A stretch of 51,135 bases of DNA from Candidatus Thermoplasmatota archaeon (lineage in GTDB: Archaea > Thermoplasmatota > SW-10-69-26 > JACQPN01 > JAJPHT01), in assembly GCA_035540375.1 (NCBI GenBank), contig DATLGO010000107.1, forward strand, positions 1 through 51,135, given 5' to 3'. This document shows positions 23,708-31,548 of this stretch, one piece after another; positions within the stretch are counted from its first letter, which is position 1; each line of letters opens with the position of its first letter. Below the pieces are notes generated by a model. The model saw nothing but the letters and a program-made list of their open reading frames with translations. It ran no database searches and had not been told where the DNA came from. A program made the position numbers and the translations under genes.

Positions 23708-23878
23708 TCAGCGCGAGCGTCGAGATCCACCCGTGCCCGTGGCGCAGGCCCCGAAGAGGACGAGCGTCGCCGCGAGGAACCCCGTCGAGGCCGTGCGGCT
23801 TCCGCGCCGCAGGAGAAAGGCCGCAAAGGCAAGGACGGCGATGCCCTCGATGACGAGAAGGACCTCAAGGGCATCCAT
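23708..23878 (-). pseudogene. Out-of-frame N-terminal piece of the 7TM sensor
   Basis: ATG 23878 opens a frame coding MDALEVLLVIEGIAVLAFAA and TGFLAATLVLFG, one to two membrane helices with normal codon use, but it ends early at TGA 23710-23708. Upstream of 23705 the main frame still reads sensibly as RHGHGWISTLALSMLG. Adding one base at the C4 run 23749-23752 (G4 on the coding strand) would join the two into one protein of about 405 residues beginning MDALEV. So there is a one-base loss, either a real mutation or a sequencing error in the homopolymer. Confidence 0.7.
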
Positions 23879-23958
23879 CGATCCGAAGGACCCGCGCCAG
23901 GCGACAAATAGCCTTCGGGCGGGAAACCCTCAAATCCGACGCCCACCTACCCGCGGAC

Positions 23959-24903
23959 GTGGCCACGGTCGTGGACGTCTTCGCGGGCGCCGGGGGTTTC
24001 AGCTTCGGCTTCGCGGAGGAAGGGTTCGAGATCCTCTCCGCGGTCGAGAACTTCCGCACGGCCTGCGAGACGTACGCGGCGAACGTGCCCGTCGGCGAGG
24101 TCCTGCAGGCGGACGTGCGCAACGTCGACGAGACGGACTTCCCGAAGCCCGACGTGCTCATCGGCGGACCCCCGTGCGAGGGCTTTACCGTCGCGAACGC
24201 GGCGCGCCGCGTCGATCCCCTCGACCGGCTCTACAAGGATCCCGCGGGGTCGATGACGCTCGCCTACATCAAGCTCCTCAAGCTCGTCAAGCCGCGCGTC
24301 TTCGTGATGGAGAACGTGCCGCAGATCATGGAAGGCGCGCTCAAGGACGAGCTCCGGATGCTCTTCGCGCGCGCCGGCTACGACACGATCCACTTCAACG
24401 ACCTCCTCGCGGAGGAGCACGGCACGCCGTCGCGCCGCCGGCGCCTCTTCGTCTCGAACGTGCCCATCGCGCCGCCGAAGTCGAGCCGCCGCGTCCCCGT
24501 CTGGGAGGCGATCGGCGACCTCGAGTCGCTCGACGTCGACCTCCCGAACCACGTCGAGGTGCCCGTGCGCGGCAAGCGCGGCCGCGCGATGAAGGACCTC
24601 GAGGAGGGCGAGAGCATCTACCATTACCGCGCCGCGGACGGTCGCGTGCACGGGTCCTGGACGCGGCTTCCGAAGGACGACCTCGCGCCCACGATCAAGG
24701 GACTCGGCCGCTTCATCCACCCGACGCAAGACCGCCTCGCGACGGCGCGCGAGCACGCGCGGCTCATGGGCTACCCCGACGACTACGTGTTCCACGGCGG
24801 CAAGAACGACGCCTACAACCAGGTGGGCGAATCCGTTCCCCCGCCGCTCTCGCAGGCCATCGCGCGCGAGGTCCGCAAGGCGCTCGACGGAGGGCAAGGC
24901 TGA
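23959..24903 (+). CDS. DNA (cytosine-5) methyltransferase
   Basis: A 314-residue C5-type DNA methyltransferase. Motif I is VVDVFAGAGGFSFGFAEEG (SAM site), motif IV GGPPCEGFTVAN with the catalytic C73, motif VI MENVPQI, motif VIII TPSRRRRLFV and motif X YNQVGESVPPPLS. The target-recognition stretch between VIII and IX is short, about 90 residues. Motif IV has Glu after Cys where Gln is commonest. It starts at GTG 23959. No restriction endonuclease gene is adjacent, so it is probably an orphan regulatory or protective methylase. Codon use fits the chromosome. Confidence 0.92.
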   Translation: MATVVDVFAGAGGFSFGFAEEGFEILSAVENFRTACETYAANVPVGEVLQADVRNVDETDFPKPDVLIGGPPCEGFTVANAARRVDPLDRLYKDPAGSMTLAYIKLLKLVKPRVFVMENVPQIMEGALKDELRMLFARAGYDTIHFNDLLAEEHGTPSRRRRLFVSNVPIAPPKSSRRVPVWEAIGDLESLDVDLPNHVEVPVRGKRGRAMKDLEEGESIYHYRAADGRVHGSWTRLPKDDLAPTIKGLGRFIHPTQDRLATAREHARLMGYPDDYVFHGGKNDAYNQVGESVPPPLSQAIAREVRKALDGGQG

Positions 24904-24929
24904 AACGACCGACGCGCGATCGATCCCCC

Positions 24930-25349
24930 ATGACGGGCCCCAACAGCCAGACGGCCTACGCCCTCTCCCTCGCGGCCGGCATCATCGCGCTTGCCATGGC
25001 GTTCTTCACGGGCGGCATCGTCTCGTTCTTCGCGGCGCCGGCATTCATGGAGTGGGACATGGGCCACGGCATGAGCTTCTTCCCGATGGGAACGGGCATG
25101 GGCCCGTTCTTCGCCGTCGTCGGCCTCGTCTGGTTCCTCGGCAGCATCGTCATCGGCGTCGTCCTCCTTGCGGCCGCGCCGAAGCTCAAGGATCCCTCGC
25201 CGGACACGCGCCGCACGTGGGCCACCTACGCCATTGTGGCAGGCGCCTTCGGCCTCATGGCCTCCTTCGGCGGCCTTGTGGTCGCGGGCCTCGGCATCGC
25301 GGCGGGCGTCCTCACCCTCATGGACCTCAACCAGCCGCGCGCGGCGTGA
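24930..25349 (+). CDS. Membrane protein with four helices
   Basis: A 139-residue hydrophobic protein with helices at about residues 11-33, 53-82, 97-115 and 116-132. The loop after the first helix is Met/His/Phe-rich (WDMGHGMSFFPMGTGMGPFF). I recognise no family; small DUF-type membrane proteins in archaea look similar. It starts 26 bases after the methyltransferase and could be cotranscribed. The Met/His loop could bind copper, which is speculation. Confidence 0.6.
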   Translation: MTGPNSQTAYALSLAAGIIALAMAFFTGGIVSFFAAPAFMEWDMGHGMSFFPMGTGMGPFFAVVGLVWFLGSIVIGVVLLAAAPKLKDPSPDTRRTWATYAIVAGAFGLMASFGGLVVAGLGIAAGVLTLMDLNQPRAA

Positions 25350-25459
25350 CGCTCGTCGCGCGTTCGCGGTGGCCACGGGTGTTCCCACGCTCGTGGACCC
25401 GCACCGCGCGCGATCGACTTGAGCCGGGGTCCCGCGCATACCGGCAGGAGGGGGGTGGA

Positions 25460-26116
25460 TCACCGAAGCCCGAGCGCGCGGGCGTGCCGCGACGCGAGCG
25501 CCATGGCGAGGGCCCCCGCGGCCACGAGGCCGACGAGGAGCCCGACCTCCGCGCTCATGGGAGCCTTGTCGCCGATGAGCCGCTCCGCGACGAGCGCAAC
25601 CCCGCCGAGGACCGCGACGCCGCCGGCGGCGAGGCCGACGCGCGCGCGACCGGCGCGCGCGAGGAGCGCCCCCGCGGGCGCCGCCTCGGCGGACGGGAGC
25701 CCCCGACGCTCGAGGTCGCGCGCGAACCGCGCGGCGGCCACCTCGGCTTCGAGCGCGAGGAGCGCCGCGAGCGCGCCGATGGACGCGGCAAGCCGCACGA
25801 CGGGGGCGCGCGTTCCCGCAAGCGTCCCGGGTTCGCTGCTGAACCAGCGGATGCTCGTCGCGTCGAGCGAGAGCGCGACAAGGGTGACGACGGCGAACCA
25901 CAGCGCGGGCTGGCGGCGCGGACCCCAGGCGGCGAGCGCGCCGACGGCGAGGGCCGCCGCGCCGAGGAACGCGAGCCGCCCGTCGGGGAAGAACCATAGG
26001 GGCATCGGGGCGCTCGCGAGGTCGAGCACCGTCGAGCCGAAGGCGGCGCCGATGATGCCGGCGGCAAAGAGCGCGACCCACGCGGCGCGGCGCGCGTGAC
26101 GCTCGAGGAGGCTCAT
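25460..26116 (-). CDS. Membrane protein at the end of the MoxR-DUF58 operon
   Basis: A 218-residue protein with six hydrophobic segments, starting MSLLERHARRAAWVALFAAG. No enzyme motif is visible. Its ATG overlaps the DUF58 stop by 4 bases (ATGA), so it belongs to the leftward operon that starts near 30677. Proteins in this position of MoxR operons are often poorly conserved membrane partners. Confidence 0.65.
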   Translation of the reverse strand: MSLLERHARRAAWVALFAAGIIGAAFGSTVLDLASAPMPLWFFPDGRLAFLGAAALAVGALAAWGPRRQPALWFAVVTLVALSLDATSIRWFSSEPGTLAGTRAPVVRLAASIGALAALLALEAEVAAARFARDLERRGLPSAEAAPAGALLARAGRARVGLAAGGVAVLGGVALVAERLIGDKAPMSAEVGLLVGLVAAGALAMALASRHARALGLR

Positions 26117-27381
26117 CGCCGGCCTCCCGCGAGGAGCGCGCTCAACGGCGAGCGGTCAGGCTCCCAGAGGAGCACGTCGACGCCGAGCGCGGCGAGCGAG
26201 CGTCGCTCGCCCGCTTCCTGGGCGGCGAGGAGCGCGCCCGAGGGCGTGTCCTCGACGGGCACGCGGGGGGCGACGAGGAGCGGCGGGGGCGGCCGACGCC
26301 TCCCGGTGGCCGCGAGGGCGCGGGCCCGCGCGAGCCCGGCGACAAGGCCCGGGTCGCGCCCGAGCGGCGCAAGGACGACGAGAAGGGGCTTCTCGCGCGC
26401 GAGGAAGCCTTCGGTAGCCGCGACGCCAACCTCGAGTCCCGAGGACGTCTCGCCGGGGCGCGCGGTGGCGAGCGCGCGCGAGACGCGCCGGCGCTGGCCG
26501 GAGCCCGACTCCGGATAGACGAGCGTGGGGGCGGGCGACCCGTAGAGCGTGAGACCGACGCGGTGACCCCGCTGGATGTAATGCGTCGCGATCGCTTCGG
26601 CCCCCTCGGCGAGGTGATCGAACGTGGACGCGAGCGAGGAGCCGGAGGCGGTGTGCGCGCCGGCATCGACGAAGATCCAGACGCTCTTCTTGCCTTCGGC
26701 CTCGTACTCGTTGACGACCAGGCTCATCTCGCGCGTGCTCGCGCGCGCCGTCGCCTTCCAGTTGATGATGCGGAGAGGATCGCCCGGCGCATAGGGCCTG
26801 AGCTCCCGGAAGTCGGTCGTGCGCGTGCCCCGCTCCGCGCGGTCGCCGTCCGGGAGGAGCCCCTGTCCCTGCATCGTGGGGGCGCGCACGCGGTCGACGG
26901 GCGTCGGCGCGGCGGTGGCGACCGCGACCTCGGTCTCGCGGCCCGCCTTCGCGAGCGCGCCCTCGGCGACCGCGGCGGGGTCGGGCGCAAACACCTCGCT
27001 CGGCGGGAGCGCGAATGCGCCGCGCCGGGGCAGGCGCGCGCTGAACGTCGCGTCGAGGATCCCGTCCGTGTGGACGCGGAAATTGGATCCAGTCTCCAGG
27101 ACGAAGCCGTCCGGGAGCTTGTCGTGCACGGTCGCGACCGTGGCGCCGGCCACGGCGCCTTCGAGACGGACGCCGAGGATCGAGCCGCCGCGCGGCTCGC
27201 CCGCGCCGTCGACCGCGCGCTCGAGCCGGACCTCCGGGGCAAAGCGGCGCGAAAGCACGACGTGCGCGGCGAGGAGCGCGCCCAGGAGCAGGTGCACGTA
27301 GTTTCCAAGGGCGAGCCCGAGGCCGAGGAGCGTCGCCGCGGCGAAGGCGAGCGAGCGCCCCCACGGCAGGAGGCGGCCCAC
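26113..27381 (-). CDS. DUF58 domain protein
   Basis: A 422-residue membrane-anchored protein: two N-terminal helices (about residues 9-45), a beta-rich middle, and the DUF58 core DFRELRPYAPGDPLRIINWK (about 195-215) followed by KSVWIFVDAGAHTASGSSLA, a von Willebrand A-like start. The metal site DxSxS is replaced by DAGAH, so it probably lacks a normal MIDAS. DUF58 proteins act with MoxR ATPases in assembly or maturation of envelope proteins. It begins at GTG 27381, one base after the MoxR stop. Confidence 0.85.
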   Translation of the reverse strand: MGRLLPWGRSLAFAAATLLGLGLALGNYVHLLLGALLAAHVVLSRRFAPEVRLERAVDGAGEPRGGSILGVRLEGAVAGATVATVHDKLPDGFVLETGSNFRVHTDGILDATFSARLPRRGAFALPPSEVFAPDPAAVAEGALAKAGRETEVAVATAAPTPVDRVRAPTMQGQGLLPDGDRAERGTRTTDFRELRPYAPGDPLRIINWKATARASTREMSLVVNEYEAEGKKSVWIFVDAGAHTASGSSLASTFDHLAEGAEAIATHYIQRGHRVGLTLYGSPAPTLVYPESGSGQRRRVSRALATARPGETSSGLEVGVAATEGFLAREKPLLVVLAPLGRDPGLVAGLARARALAATGRRRPPPPLLVAPRVPVEDTPSGALLAAQEAGERRSLAALGVDVLLWEPDRSPLSALLAGGRR

Positions 27382-27382
27382 G

Positions 27383-28384
27383 TCACGACCCCTTCGCGCG
27401 CGGAACGGGCACGCTCGCGACGGCTTCCCGCACGACTTCGCTCGACGCTTCGCCCGCGAGCAGGTGCTCGACCTTGAGGATCGTGCGATGCGCGAGCGCC
27501 TCGACGGCGAACGCCTTCACGTCGTCGGGAACGACGAAGTCGCGGCCGGAGAGGAGCGCATGCGCCTTGCCGAGCTTGAAGAGGGCGAGTGATCCGCGCG
27601 GCGAAGGTCCCACGCGCACGCGCGGGTGCGCGCGCACCGCGCGCACGAGACGCGCGATGTAGAGCTCGACCTCGGAGGAGACATGCACGCCCTTCTCCAC
27701 CGTCGCGAGGAGCTCGCGGAACGTGGGGAGATCGCAGGCGGGCGCGAGGTCGGTGGTGGGGTCGTCGCGTCCCCAGGAGGCGCGCCGGGCGAGGATCGCC
27801 GCCTCCTCCTCGTCGGTCTTCGGATAGCCCATCGAGAGCCGGATGAGGAATCGGTCCATCTGCGCCTCGGGAAGCGGATAGGTTCCCTCCTGCTCGATGG
27901 GATTCTGCGTCGCGAGCACGAAGAACGGCCGTCCCAGGGGCATCGATTCGCCGTCGATCGTGACCTGTCGCTCCTCCATGGATTCGAGGAGCGCGCTCTG
28001 CGTCTTCGGCGGAGCCCGGTTGATCTCGTCCGCGAGCAGGATGTTCGTGAACACCGGTCCGCGGTGCAGCTTGAATTGGCGGGACTCATTGTCCCAGATC
28101 TTCGTTCCCAGGATGTCCGTGGGGAGGATGTCGGGCGTGAACTGCACGCGGCGGAACTCCGCGCCGATGTTGCGCGCGAACGTCTTCACGAGAAGCGTCT
28201 TGCCGAGGCCGGGATAATCCTCCATGAGGACGTGGCCGCCCGCGAGCGCGCCGGCGACGAGCTTCTCGACGATGCGCTCCTTGCCGACGATGGTGCGCGT
28301 CATCCCGTCGACCAGGCGACGGAGCTGGGCGACCTCGCCCGCGTAGACGGCGTGGCTCTTTTCGAGGAACTCGTGGGACTTCAT
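27383..28384 (-). CDS. moxR: MoxR-family AAA+ ATPase
   Basis: A 333-residue AAA+ ATPase of the MoxR group. Walker A is EDYPGLGKTLLVKTFA, Walker B LLADEINRAPPKTQSALLE, with ATQNPIEQEGTYPLPEAQ as sensor region and the C-terminal lid ending HRTILKVEH. It should remodel or load a cofactor on a partner, typically the neighbouring VWA/DUF58 protein. ATG 28384 overlaps the upstream stop (ATGA). It is the fourth gene of the operon that starts near 30677. Confidence 0.92.
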   Translation of the reverse strand: MKSHEFLEKSHAVYAGEVAQLRRLVDGMTRTIVGKERIVEKLVAGALAGGHVLMEDYPGLGKTLLVKTFARNIGAEFRRVQFTPDILPTDILGTKIWDNESRQFKLHRGPVFTNILLADEINRAPPKTQSALLESMEERQVTIDGESMPLGRPFFVLATQNPIEQEGTYPLPEAQMDRFLIRLSMGYPKTDEEEAAILARRASWGRDDPTTDLAPACDLPTFRELLATVEKGVHVSSEVELYIARLVRAVRAHPRVRVGPSPRGSLALFKLGKAHALLSGRDFVVPDDVKAFAVEALAHRTILKVEHLLAGEASSEVVREAVASVPVPRAKGS

Positions 28385-29265
28385 GGGATCACGGGGGTGG
28401 AGCGTGGCGTTTCGAGTCGGCGGACGATGGCGTCGACGGCCGCGCGGAGATCATCCTCGCGCGTCGTGCCGGCGCGCGCGACGGCCTCGCGCACCTCGCG
28501 CTCGAGGTCGGGCATGTCGCGCTCGGGGAGGGACGCGAATCGGGCGGCGCGGCGCGCCGCGGCGAGGACGCCTTCGAGGTCGCCGTCGGCGAGGAATTTC
28601 GCGAAGCTTGCCTCGATGGCCCGCGCCGCAGGGTCCGGAAGCAGGCGCTCCGTGCGCGCGTGGACGCGATGCCCGGGCGGTGGCCGCGCCGACGCCGGCG
28701 GAGCCTTGCCGGGCGCGAGGAGACCACGCCACGCGAAGGCGCCCGCAAGGATGCACGCGAAGCCCCAGTCGAGCAGCACCGCGTACGGAAACCGCGAGGC
28801 GACGACGACGTGGAAGGCGCCGAGCAGGGCGAGCGCGCCGAGGGCGACGAGGAATTCGCGTCCCGGAAGGGGAATGCGCGGGATCGGAATCCGCAACCGC
28901 CTTCGCGCGCCCGGGCGGCGCTTGGACAGCGCGCCGGCGGCATCGAGCGCGACATAGGCGCCGAGCGCGAGGAGCCCGGGACCGTCCGCGATGAGGCCGA
29001 AAAAGAAGAAGACGACGAGGAGCGCGGCCCACGAAGCGATGCGCCATCCCCACGCCATGCTGTCGCGCTCGCGGTGGACCGCGACGGAGTGTCCCACGAA
29101 CCGAAGGAAGAAGAAGGCGGCAATAGGCGGCGCGGCGAGGTTCATCGGGAGGTAGCCGTACCGCGTGACGACGCCCGAATCCATGAGGGCCGCGAGGCCG
29201 AAGGCCGCCGCCCCGAGTCCGTGGAAAACCTGCCCCGCGCGCGGGCGGAGAAACGGCTCAAGCAC
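28381..29265 (-). CDS. Membrane protein in the MoxR operon
   Basis: A 294-residue protein with about six hydrophobic segments in the first 165 residues (GLGAAAFGLAALMDSGV, AAFFFLRFVGH, IASWAALLVVFFFFGLIADG, EFLVALGALALLGAF) and a soluble helical C-terminus (about 215-294) with repeated charged helices. It starts at GTG 29265, which overlaps the upstream stop by 8 bases; no ATG is near. No family recognised. The cytoplasmic tail may dock the MoxR ATPase encoded next. Confidence 0.6.
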   Translation of the reverse strand: MLEPFLRPRAGQVFHGLGAAAFGLAALMDSGVVTRYGYLPMNLAAPPIAAFFFLRFVGHSVAVHRERDSMAWGWRIASWAALLVVFFFFGLIADGPGLLALGAYVALDAAGALSKRRPGARRRLRIPIPRIPLPGREFLVALGALALLGAFHVVVASRFPYAVLLDWGFACILAGAFAWRGLLAPGKAPPASARPPPGHRVHARTERLLPDPAARAIEASFAKFLADGDLEGVLAAARRAARFASLPERDMPDLEREVREAVARAGTTREDDLRAAVDAIVRRLETPRSTPVIP

Positions 29266-30103
29266 GCGCCTCGGCCCCCTGGCGGGGCTTGATGTGGGCC
29301 TCGACGTCGGCGACCGCGCGCGCAAGCGCGAGGTACGTCGCGCGGTCCGCGGCGCGCTCGCCGTAGGCGACCACTTCGTAGATGCGCGTCGCCTCGAGGA
29401 TGGCGGCGCCCGCCGCGGGGGCGCGGTCCGCGAGGCCGTCCGCGATCTCGCGGGCGGTGAGCGCGTCCCGCCCGCCGGGCAGGCTTTCCTGGGCTCGGAC
29501 CCGCATCGACTGGTAGGCCTCCTTGATCTCGTCCTCGTACCGGACGATGCGGAGGCGTCGCGACGCGCGCGCGATGGCGCCCGCATGCTCGACCTCCGCC
29601 ACGAGGTCGAGCGATTGCGGAGACTCGAAGGCGATCGCGAAGCGGGCGATGGCCCGCGCGTCGAGCACGCCTTCTGCGACGGCGTCGCCCGAAGCCACGA
29701 TCCGCGCCCGCGCGCCCGCCGCCGGGATCCGCGCGTCGCGGGTCGCGGAGACGATGATCTCGAGCGCCTCGCCGATGCCCCACACGGGTGGCGCGCCGTC
29801 GGCGAGTCCAGGCAGCGTGAGACCGGCCGCGAGCGTGGTCGCGGAGGCGACGGGCGTCGGCGCGGCTTCGGCGACTTGCGTCGCGGGCGTCCGCGCGGCC
29901 GCGTTCCTGAGGCGCGGCCCGAAGCGGATGGCGGCCCATGCCGTCGCCGTGACGACGAGACCGAGGGTGACGAGGCCCGCGAGGCCCTGGACGAGATTCA
30001 CCGCGGGAAGAAGGCCCCCCACGAGCGACCCGAGGAGGACTCCCGCGAAAGCGCCGGCGAGCGGGAAGAGGATGAACGGCAACCACGGACGGACGTCACG
30101 CAC
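29258..30103 (-). CDS. Membrane protein with DUF4129-like C-terminal domain
   Basis: A 281-residue protein with two N-terminal helices (about residues 5-30 and 32-52), a Pro/Ala linker, a beta-rich extracellular-like domain (EALEIIVSATRDARIP, QSLDLVAEVEHAGAI), and an end with LTAREIADGLADRAPAAGAA and ATRIYEVVAYGERA that resembles DUF4129. DUF4129 usually follows a transglutaminase-like domain in MoxR-DUF58 loci; no transglutaminase is present here. GTG 30103 overlaps the upstream stop by 8 bases. Confidence 0.6.
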   Translation of the reverse strand: MRDVRPWLPFILFPLAGAFAGVLLGSLVGGLLPAVNLVQGLAGLVTLGLVVTATAWAAIRFGPRLRNAAARTPATQVAEAAPTPVASATTLAAGLTLPGLADGAPPVWGIGEALEIIVSATRDARIPAAGARARIVASGDAVAEGVLDARAIARFAIAFESPQSLDLVAEVEHAGAIARASRRLRIVRYEDEIKEAYQSMRVRAQESLPGGRDALTAREIADGLADRAPAAGAAILEATRIYEVVAYGERAADRATYLALARAVADVEAHIKPRQGAEARA

Positions 30104-30677
30104 GGGGGACGCCTCCGGGGAGCTTGCCGCATGGATAGTACACGAGGAACAGGACCTGGGCCTCGCCGGAAAGGATGTGACGGTTCCACCGCAGCGACCA
30201 TTCGCCAGGACCCGGCTTCTCGACGCTGGCCTCGACGCTCTCCGGGGCGGCGACGCCGCGGGGGGTCGGCGCCAACGAGACGTCGATCGAACCCGCCTCG
30301 CCTCCATCGGGCCGCACGACTTCGAGCGCGATCGAACCGGTGAAGCGGGTGAGGTTCACGATGCCGTGGATGACCGCCGCTCCGCCCTCGACGATGAACG
30401 GCGCGCTTCCAGGCGTCGCGAGCGGCGTGAAGCCCCAGACCTGGGCATAGACCGCTTCGGTCACGGCCGTGCGGTTGCAGCTCGGGCCGTCCGGATCCGG
30501 CATGACGGGGGGCAGCTCGATCGCGGGGCCGCGCTCATCCCCCGGGACGCCGCCGTCGACCTGGAGCGGAGGTTCCACGTCATCGATGTGCGTCTGGTTG
30601 ATCGCGTTGAACGCGGGGAGGAGCGCGACGACGAGGAGGGCGGCGACGCCGAGTGGAACGAAGGAATTCGCGACCAT
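30096..30677 (-). CDS. Membrane-anchored extracellular protein, first gene of the MoxR operon
   Basis: A 193-residue protein with one N-terminal membrane helix (FVPLGVAALLVVALLPAFNA) acting as signal anchor, then an acidic, Pro-rich stretch and a beta-rich domain with two cysteines (C67 region SCNRTA and C186 region YYPCGK) that may pair. No family recognised. A TATA box at 30718-30725 lies about 44 bases upstream, so this gene opens the six-gene leftward operon that ends at 25460. Confidence 0.65.
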   Translation of the reverse strand: MVANSFVPLGVAALLVVALLPAFNAINQTHIDDVEPPLQVDGGVPGDERGPAIELPPVMPDPDGPSCNRTAVTEAVYAQVWGFTPLATPGSAPFIVEGGAAVIHGIVNLTRFTGSIALEVVRPDGGEAGSIDVSLAPTPRGVAAPESVEASVEKPGPGEWSLRWNRHILSGEAQVLFLVYYPCGKLPGGVPRA

Positions 30678-30717
30678 CGCCTCCCGCCTATTCGCGTCGA
30701 AACCCCGTCCGTCGCGT

Positions 30718-30725
30718 TATATAGT
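30718..30725 (-). promoter_or_regulatory. TATA box of the MoxR operon
   Basis: The strand facing the operon reads CTATATAA, a strong TATA match, about 44 bases before the first ATG. No other strong promoter is seen until 25460, and gene junctions downstream overlap or nearly touch, so one transcript over six genes is likely. Confidence 0.7.
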
Positions 30726-30801
30726 TTGTCGATGCCCCCTTGAACGGAGAACGAGCACGCGACCGTCAGGGCCAAGCAGGGGCGCGCGCCGTATCGGGTC
30801 C

Positions 30802-31548
30802 GTGGACGTCGTCCTCGTCATCATCGGCGACGAGATCCTGACCGGGAGCACGGTCGATTCGAACGGCGGTTGGCTCGCCCAGCGGCTCGACGGGCTCGGT
30901 CATCGCGTCTCCCGCATCGTGGTCGTGGGCGACGACGTGGACGCGATCGGCGAGACCGTCGCGGACGCCCTCCGCCGCGCGCCCATCGTGATCACCACTG
31001 GCGGACTCGGCCCCACGCACGACGACCGCACCACCGAATCGCTCGCCCGCGCTTTCGGCCGCGCCCTCGTCGTCGATGCCGAAGGCCTCGCGACGCTCGA
31101 GAAGCGGTACCGCGAGCGCGGGCTCGAGCCCAACGAGGCGGCGCGACGCATGGTCACGGTCCCGGAGGGTTCGCTCATCCTGCGCAATCCGAAGGGCTCC
31201 GCGCTCGGCTACGTCCTTCGCGAGAACGATCGGCGCGTCCTCGTCCTGCCGGGCGTCCCCGCCGAGATGCGCGCCATCTTCGACTCCGCCGTCGCGGGCG
31301 TCATCCTCGGGGACGAGCGCGGAGACCGCATCGTGGTCGAAGCCGTCGTGTACCACCCGGAAAGCGCCTTCAGCGCCGAGCTCGGTCGCGTCGCGCAGGC
31401 CCACCCGGCCGTCGCGATAGGCTCCTATCCCAAGGCCGGAGAGAAACGGGTCGTCGTCCGCTTCCGCGGAGGAAAGGCCGAAGCCGAGCGCGCCCGCGAC
31501 GAATTCCTCGCGGCGCTCGGGACGCTCGACGCGGAGCCGCGCGCCTGA
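30802..31548 (+). CDS. CinA-like molybdopterin-binding domain protein
   Basis: A 248-residue protein with the MoaB/MogA-like fold of the CinA N-terminal domain: VDVVLVIIGDEILTGSTVDS, ITTGGLGPTHDDRTTESLA and VLPGVPAEMRAIFDS are its hallmark loops. Archaeal stand-alone copies are annotated as nicotinamide-nucleotide amidase-related or competence/damage-inducible; the NMN-deamidase C-terminal domain of bacterial CinA is missing. The start is GTG 30802, next to the first strand. Its TGA abuts the priL stop in TGATCA. ADP-ribose pyrophosphatase activity is known for the bacterial domain but is not proven by sequence here. Confidence 0.85.
   Translation: MDVVLVIIGDEILTGSTVDSNGGWLAQRLDGLGHRVSRIVVVGDDVDAIGETVADALRRAPIVITTGGLGPTHDDRTTESLARAFGRALVVDAEGLATLEKRYRERGLEPNEAARRMVTVPEGSLILRNPKGSALGYVLRENDRRVLVLPGVPAEMRAIFDSAVAGVILGDERGDRIVVEAVVYHPESAFSAELGRVAQAHPAVAIGSYPKAGEKRVVVRFRGGKAEAERARDEFLAALGTLDAEPRA

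Noticed and set aside
24931-24932. The ORF reading through from 22713 into the 24930 membrane protein as one 878-residue protein
   Set aside because: The upstream part is antisense or out of phase to the sensor and methyltransferase genes and is low-complexity; only the last 139 residues look like a protein.
30718-30804. A shared divergent promoter driving the CinA-like gene from the MoxR TATA box
   Set aside because: The box is well placed for the leftward operon only; for the rightward gene it would leave a leader of about 50 bases and no better element is visible, so I left that gene's promoter unassigned.
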